Assembly (NCBI GenBank): GCA_001592805.2
Contig: CP051140.1
Coordinates: 1,923,501-1,987,500 of the forward strand
Source: Peltaster fructicola
Taxonomy: Eukaryota > Ascomycota > Dothideomycetes
Length of the DNA stretch: 64,000 nt
Reading direction: 5' to 3'
Shown here: positions 58,835-64,000 of the stretch, one piece after another
Numbering within the stretch: the first letter of the stretch is position 1
Layout of the letters: every line of letters starts with the position of its first letter
Program-made: the position numbers and the translations under genes
The notes under the pieces: generated by a model
The model's input: only the letters and a program-made list of their open reading frames with translations
Database searches by the model: none
Told to the model about the DNA's origin: nothing

Positions 58835-61700
58835 TCAACCAGAGCACATCAAGCATGCCTCTGGGTTTTCTATGCTGCAGGCGAGCACAGCCTCAGCATA
58901 TATATCGCCATCACGGTCGTAGCTCTTGGCGCCGTCCTCTGCTTGCTTGCTGTCTGCATCCTTCTCTTCGAGAGCTGGAGCAGGGAGCTTCTCCACCGAG
59001 GGGATCTTGGCACCATCGAGAGCGATGACTTCTGGGCTCTCACCCTCCTCGAGATCAGCTGGGAAAGGTGGATTGACAACAGCACTGCTCGTGCGGCCGA
59101 ACTTGCGTTCTTTTCTCTCAGGTTGCTTCTCTGGAGGAGGTGTGGTGGCAGGAGTGACTTGACCGTTCATCTCGGTAGCGACGCCGAGCAAGTCAGGAGC
59201 TGGTTTCTGAGCGTATGACTGCGGGACTGGAGCAACTGTTGGGCTAGCACTAACGGCGTTGTATGCTCCACTGATGCCACGCTTCTTTACACCTCCGAGC
59301 CTGGCGACATTGGTGTCCGCGACCTTGAGCTTCTCTTGGTCGACAGTGAACTGGATTGGTGCACTGGCGGCCATTGTTCGAAGGTAGTACATGCCAGTCT
59401 TGAGACCGAGCTTCCAACCAGTGAAGTGCATAGATGTTATCTTGCCCATAGTTGGCTCCTTCATGTGGATGTTCAGACTTTGACTCTGGTCAATGAAAGC
59501 GCCTCGATCAGCAGCCATCTGCACAATTTGTCGTTGAGAAATCTCCCAGACCGTCTTGTATAGTGCTTTCAGGTCGTCAGGGATATTCGGAATTCGCTGA
59601 ACAGAACCGCCGTCGGCGATGATGCGGTTCTTCATGTTGTCGCTCCAAAGACCACGGTCAACGAGGTCCTTGAGCAGCCATGGGTTGACAACTTGGAATT
59701 CACCAGCCAACACACGCCGAGAATAAATGTTGGAAGTGTATGGCTCGAAGCACTCGTTGAAGCCCATGATCTGACTGGTCGAGGCAGTTGGCATTGGTGC
59801 CATGAGCAGAGAGTTTCGTACACCGTGTTGTGCGATCTTAGCCTTGAGTGCATCCCAGTCCCACAAGTTTGATGGAGTGACATTCCACATGTCGTACTGG
59901 AGCTCGCCCTTGGACACTGGAGAGCCTTCGTATGTCTCGTACGTACCAAGCTTGGCAGCAAGATCACATGATGCAGTCAGTGCGGCATGATACATGGTCT
60001 CGAAGATCTGAATGTTGAGCTGACGAGCCTCTGGAGAGTCAAATGGCATGCGCAGAGCAAGGAATGCGTCAGCCAGACCACTGACTCCAAGGCCGATAGG
60101 CCTGTGGCGCATGTTCGACTTACGAGCCTCCGGCACAGGGTAGTGGTTGATGTCGATGGTTTTGTTGAGGTTCTTGGTAACGACCTGGACGACCTCGTGC
60201 AGCTTCTGGAAGTCGAAACGCTCGTTGTGAAGGTCAACGTAAGTTGGGAGTGCAATAGATGCAAGGTTGCAGACAGCAACCTCATCGGGTGCGCAATACT
60301 CGATGATCTCGGTGCACAAGTTGGAGCTGCGGATAGTGCCAAGGTTCTTCTGGTTGCTCTTGCGGTTACAAGCATCCTTGTAGAGCATGTATGGGGTGCC
60401 AGTCTCGGTTTGAGACTCAAGGATAGCGTACCAGAGCTTCTGGGCGCGCACAGTCTCACGACCACGACCCTCGCCCTCATACTGCTCGTAGAGCTTCTCA
60501 AACTCCTCTCCATAGACATCTGCAAGGCCGGGGCACTCATTTGGACACATGAGAGTCCACTCGCCGTTGGACTCGACACGCTTCATGAAGAGATCTGGTA
60601 TCCAGAGGGCGTAGAAGAGATCGCGAGCGCGAACCTCTTCCTTGCCGTGATTCTTGCGGAGGTCGAGGAAGGCAAACACATCGGCGTGCCATGGCTCCAA
60701 GTAGATGGCGAATGCACCTGGTCGTTTGTTGCCGCCCTGGTCAACGTATCGGGCGGTGTTGTTGAACACTCGCAGCATAGGGACGAGACCGTTGGACGTG
60801 CCGTTGGTGCCACTGATGTATGAACCACTAGCACGAATGCGATGTGCGTTGAGACCGACGCCACCAGCATTTTTTGAGATCATAGCGCAAGTCTTGAGCG
60901 TGTCGTAGATGCCCTCAATGCTGTCCTCCTTCATGTCGACAAGGAAGCATGATGCGAGCTGTGCTTGTGGTGTGCCAGCGGCAAAGAGCGTTGGCGAGGC
61001 GTGTGTGAAGTACTTGTTGGACATGAGGTTGTAAGTTTCGATGGCAGCCTCAATGTCCTCTCCATGTATACCGACAGCCACACGCATAATCATGTGCTGT
61101 GGTCGTTCTGCAATCTTGCCGCTGATGCGCAAGAGGTATGATCGCTCCAGAGTCTTGAAACCAAAGTACTGGTAGTTGAAGTCTCGGTCGTACACGATGG
61201 CAGAGTTCAGCTCATCCGCATGCTTCATCACTGTCTTGTATGTTGCCTCTGAGATCATGGGTGCCCATTTCTTCGTCTTTGGGTTAATGTAGTCGTACAG
61301 ATCTTGGACGACTGCTGAGAACTGCTTCTTTGTCTGCTTGTGGAGGTTGGAGACAGCGATTCTGGCAGCGAGGATTGCATAGTCAGGGTGGGTGACTGTC
61401 ATGTATGCGGCAGTCTCCGCGGCCTGCAAGGTCAGTAAAAGTTTGCATATAGAGGGGGAATAACTGACTAGATCGTCCAGCTGGATGGTGGTGACACCCT
61501 GGTAGACACCAGATATGACCTTCATAGTGATGGCCGTTGGGTCGACATGATCTGGGTCAAGTCCATAACAGAGTCTCGACACTCGGGCGGTGATCTTATC
61601 GAATTGGACACGCTCCTTGCGGCCATCTATCATGTGTCAGTAACGCACAGTCGTACGCCGATGCTGCAGGCTCGCACTCACCTCGCTTGTAGACGAACAT
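58835..61700 (-). CDS. rnr1: Ribonucleoside-diphosphate reductase large subunit
   Basis: Class Ia ribonucleotide reductase R1, which makes deoxyribonucleotides for DNA synthesis. Three exons: 61700-61682, 61626-61469 and 61423-58835; introns are 55 and 45 nt. The product is 921 residues. The first exon supplies MFVYKR, giving [18 protein letters not shown], the start of the ATP-cone allosteric domain (about 1-90). Barrel landmarks are LASCFLVDM (an active-site Cys), [15 protein letters not shown], the NLCTEI active-site stretch, and [18 protein letters not shown]. The C-terminal tail ends [15 protein letters not shown] with the redox-shuttle cysteines. The 45-nt second intron has no stop and is a multiple of three, so unspliced mRNA would encode 15 extra residues. 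A Pro/Lys-rich linker of about 120 residues precedes the tail. Confidence 0.97.
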
Positions 61701-62385
61701 GCTCGTCTGAGGTCTGAGATGATCTCTCAGTAGGATCTAGGTATTGAAAGTGAAGAGGTTTGCCTTTGACGTCACAGAGAAGCCTGTCCTCTGTCGTACA
61801 CACGCACGGCCGCTGTCTGTGAGTAGCCGTAGAGTCGGGAAGGTAGAGTGTAGTAGTAGAGGTAAGAGGTAGGATGGTGAAGATGAATATGCATGCTATA
61901 TGCACGAGGGAACGCTGTTGTCATGGAGAGACGCGACAACACGCGTAAAGAGCCTGTGCGGCGTGGCTAGCGTGATGCCCGTCCTGCGGGCTGGCCGATG
62001 CTTGGCGGGATATGTCAGTCAATCGTCCGATTGCAAATTTCAGCTTCGACATCATCTTGCGAACGATTTTCGGTCACGATCGACACGGCATCAAGAAGGT
62101 GATGCTCGTCATCGGCGAGAAGAACATTGCATAGCAGCTGTACTAGCTGCGTCTGTCGTTTGCGCAGTTAGCACAATGATCACACCTGCACTATCACAAG
62201 ATATCGGCTCATTCGAAGACTCGGAGACTTCGACCTCATCACAGTCACGAGTTCAAATTGGTAGCCAAGAACAATCTGACCTTTTCTCACAACGTGTTGC
62301 AGCATTCGAGCGTCTTCTAGGCGACCAGGACCATGCTGCGTCAAATTTTGATGAGAGACATCTACTCATGTGGAGCTACTTTGCC
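61701..62385. other. rnr1 promoter region, 685 bp
   Basis: Between the rnr1 start and the 3' end of ect1, both minus strand. It contains an MCB-type site (listed) and a second partial site. The coding strand just upstream of the start is rich in short pyrimidine runs. No gene is supported. Confidence 0.6.
61941..61946. promoter_or_regulatory. MCB-like element (ACGCGT) upstream of rnr1
   Basis: A perfect palindromic ACGCGT lies 241 bp upstream of the rnr1 ATG, with a near match ACGCGA at 61931-61936. In yeasts this MluI cell-cycle box binds MBF (Mbp1/Swi6) and drives G1/S transcription of ribonucleotide reductase genes. A single 6-bp match can occur by chance, but the promoter context makes it credible. 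Confidence 0.55.
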
Positions 62386-63942
62386 TCATGCTCCGAACTG
62401 ACGTTCGATCTCTTTCAGCCTCTTCTCTCGTTCCAGCTTCTTGGCTTCTGCCTCCTTCTCGAGCTTCTCGCGTTGCCAGGCAGCCTCCTCGCCTACCACC
62501 TTCATACCCTTCTTGCGTTGTCGTTCCTCGTACTGAATGCGATTGTCAAGGATCCTTTGCACAATCTGCTCAGTTGTCACGCCTTGAAATGCATGTGGTT
62601 GTGTCTCGACGAATATGCCGAGCGATCGTGCATCGGCGTAGGTGTCGAGATTTGGTTTCGATGTGACTGATTTGGTGGAAGCCACAGAAGCTGTTGAGTC
62701 TGTGCGAGCAGTCGCGGGTCTTCTCAGGACTGGGCTTGGTGGAAGCATTGGCATAGACGATGTGCTGCCGTGATACACGACATCTGGGTGTTGCTTGCCA
62801 GCCTGCGTGACTGGTGGCAATGTGCTGAGGTAGGCCTTCGAAGGCGTATGTGGGGCGTTGAAGACGACCGTATGAATGTAGCGGCACTGTATGACACAGA
62901 GTCCGCGCTCAACCATGTTCATGATCGGGTAATTGATGCCTTTGTGATAATTGATCGTTGTATCGTCATGAATGCCGGCAATGATATAGGCTGGCGGATA
63001 ATCTGATCCCGACTCTATGCGCTTGGCTTTTGCGTCTGGCGTGTACCAACCGCGTTCTTGAGCATGCTTGTCCTCGAGGTCGAATACTGTGTGCAGAAAG
63101 GCAATATGGCCCGAGGAGAACAAATCGAAGCCTCCATCTACGTAGACGATACGTTGTCCGGCCTTTGGCTCGACGCCTGTGACAAGAGGAGAGAAGACGC
63201 CTCGTCCTGCATCGGATTGTGATGGCGAACTGTCTTGGCGCACGCTGCTTCGTCTACGCTCGGGTCCACGGTGTCGAGGGGTGAAGCTGAATATCTGTAC
63301 TAGTGGATCTTTACCATTTGGTGCGGCTGCGTACTCGTGTAGTCGTCTCCGAGCGTCGGTACCACGAGCTATGCGTTCTTCCTCGCCGCCTTTGCCTTCT
63401 TTGCCGTCCAGCATCGCAAGCAGTGCATCGATGTGGTGTGTCTTTGTGCAGAGCAGCATTCTGCCCACTAGATCTGTCGTGCTGATTCCGGGTGTACGAG
63501 GTACAATCTTCATGCGATTTGCCTTCTTGACGAAACGATAGCAGTCCTCTCCATTTGCATCGCTCGTAATGTCGTCTCCATGCACAACATACTTACAGCC
63601 GTAGTGTGAAATCCAAGGGAGGGATGTCACATAAGGAGCATGAGGCACGCACAGCGTTGACCATCGACATGCTTCGATTGCTGCAGCTCTTTCGGCCAAG
63701 CTCATGACTGTAGGGCCCTTGTTCTTAGCGATAGCCTCGTCGCTGTGGAGTCCTACGTAGAGGCCTTCGCCAAGCCGTCTTGCTTGCAGCATCACGCCGG
63801 CATGGCCATGGTGAAAGAAGTCGAAGCAGCCGTCGATCCAGAGTCTGCCCTCCTCGATCGGAACGTCTTCTTGCGGTGCTATAGGCCAGTTGCCAGCAGA
63901 TGGAATAACACAGCCGACTTCTGGGTCAATATTCGGTGCCAT
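62386..63942 (-). CDS. ect1: CTP:phosphoethanolamine cytidylyltransferase
   Basis: Makes CDP-ethanolamine from CTP and phosphoethanolamine, the rate-setting step of the Kennedy pathway for phosphatidylethanolamine. Intronless, 518 residues. Two cytidylyltransferase domains, as usual for this enzyme. The first (about 35-180) has the nucleotide signature HHGH at residues 44-47 in DGCFDFFHHGHAG, then PRTPGISTTDLVGRML. The second (about 270-420) has DGGFDLFSSGHIAFL, where the first signature His is replaced by Ser. It is followed by IIAGIHDDTTINYHKG and MVERGLCVIQCRY. A Ser/Thr-rich linker precedes QTPH-like final motifs (GIFVETQPHAFQGVTTEQIV) and a charged coiled coil at the end. The start MAPNIDPEVG is 58 bp inside the right window edge, so the promoter is mostly outside. 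Confidence 0.95.
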   Translation of the reverse strand: MAPNIDPEVGCVIPSAGNWPIAPQEDVPIEEGRLWIDGCFDFFHHGHAGVMLQARRLGEGLYVGLHSDEAIAKNKGPTVMSLAERAAAIEACRWSTLCVPHAPYVTSLPWISHYGCKYVVHGDDITSDANGEDCYRFVKKANRMKIVPRTPGISTTDLVGRMLLCTKTHHIDALLAMLDGKEGKGGEEERIARGTDARRRLHEYAAAPNGKDPLVQIFSFTPRHRGPERRRSSVRQDSSPSQSDAGRGVFSPLVTGVEPKAGQRIVYVDGGFDLFSSGHIAFLHTVFDLEDKHAQERGWYTPDAKAKRIESGSDYPPAYIIAGIHDDTTINYHKGINYPIMNMVERGLCVIQCRYIHTVVFNAPHTPSKAYLSTLPPVTQAGKQHPDVVYHGSTSSMPMLPPSPVLRRPATARTDSTASVASTKSVTSKPNLDTYADARSLGIFVETQPHAFQGVTTEQIVQRILDNRIQYEERQRKKGMKVVGEEAAWQREKLEKEAEAKKLEREKRLKEIERQFGA

Positions 63943-64000
63943 TTCGAGGTTACTGCTGAGGTTGAGGGTCTATAGCATACTGTGAGGGATGTGGTGATGT

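Noticed and set aside
59987-60823. Plus-strand frame of 278 codons opposite rnr1.
   Set aside because: Antisense shadow of the highly conserved reductase exon.

Overview
The window is nuclear DNA of a filamentous ascomycete (Pezizomycotina; a Dothideomycete is my best guess, from overall protein resemblance only). The evidence is eukaryotic housekeeping genes (RNA polymerase II subunit Rpb7, TFIID subunit Taf7, a Nup2-type nucleoporin, the Rsp5/HulA ubiquitin ligase, a Pep12 syntaxin, Get1, a Pab2-like RNA-binding protein, the ribonucleotide reductase large subunit and a CTP:phosphoethanolamine cytidylyltransferase) together with fungal-type genes (a Zn2Cys6 regulator, a secreted tyrosinase, a hydrophobin-like protein). 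Nearly all introns are tiny (mostly 44-55 nt), with GT..AG ends and a CTGAC or CTAAC branch motif 8-20 nt before the acceptor. Exon structures were worked out by hand by joining reading frames across these introns; in every resolved gene the exon lengths sum to a whole number of codons.

Layout. 1-1461 (-): 3'-truncated gene of unknown function. 1462-12254: a long stretch with no supportable gene. 12255-12432: a 33-bp minisatellite just behind an aldo-keto reductase (12457-13357, -). 13954-14799 (+): conserved fungal protein, tail to tail with pep12 (14840-15749, -). 16055-16420 (-): small secreted eight-cysteine, hydrophobin-like gene of three exons. 17278-19060 (-): FAD-dependent oxidoreductase. 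20254-20815 (-): rpb7. 22152-22801 (+): HIT-domain protein. 23236-24501 (+): cystathionine gamma-lyase type PLP enzyme. 24700-25827 (-): ankyrin protein. 26780-28363 (+): taf7. 28910-31969 (+): nup2. 32639-33838 (+): tyrosinase. 34091-36861 (-): rsp5/hulA with eight exons. 37652-39016 (-): Zn2Cys6 factor. 39017-41466: two diverged copies of one sequence and an unresolved spliced gene. 41467-42196 (-): pab2. 42703-45353 (-): Scy1-like pseudokinase. 45818-46787 (-): SIMPL-domain protein. 49413-53286 (+): PHD-finger plus winged-helix-like gene carrying a frame break. 53589-54738 (-): short-chain dehydrogenase. 55355-56077 (-): get1. 57117-58688 (+): DUF2235 alpha/beta hydrolase. 58835-61700 (-): rnr1, with an MCB-type promoter site. 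62386-63942 (-): ect1.

The genes do not form one pathway cluster; this looks like ordinary euchromatin with accessory patches (roughly 1.5-12.4 kb, 15.8-22 kb, 39-41 kb and 46.8-49.4 kb). The most notable items are the hydrophobin-like gene, the minisatellite abutting the reductase, the frame break in the PHD gene and the duplicated region at 39-41 kb. I found no CRISPR array, rRNA gene, intact tRNA gene or recognisable intact transposon.
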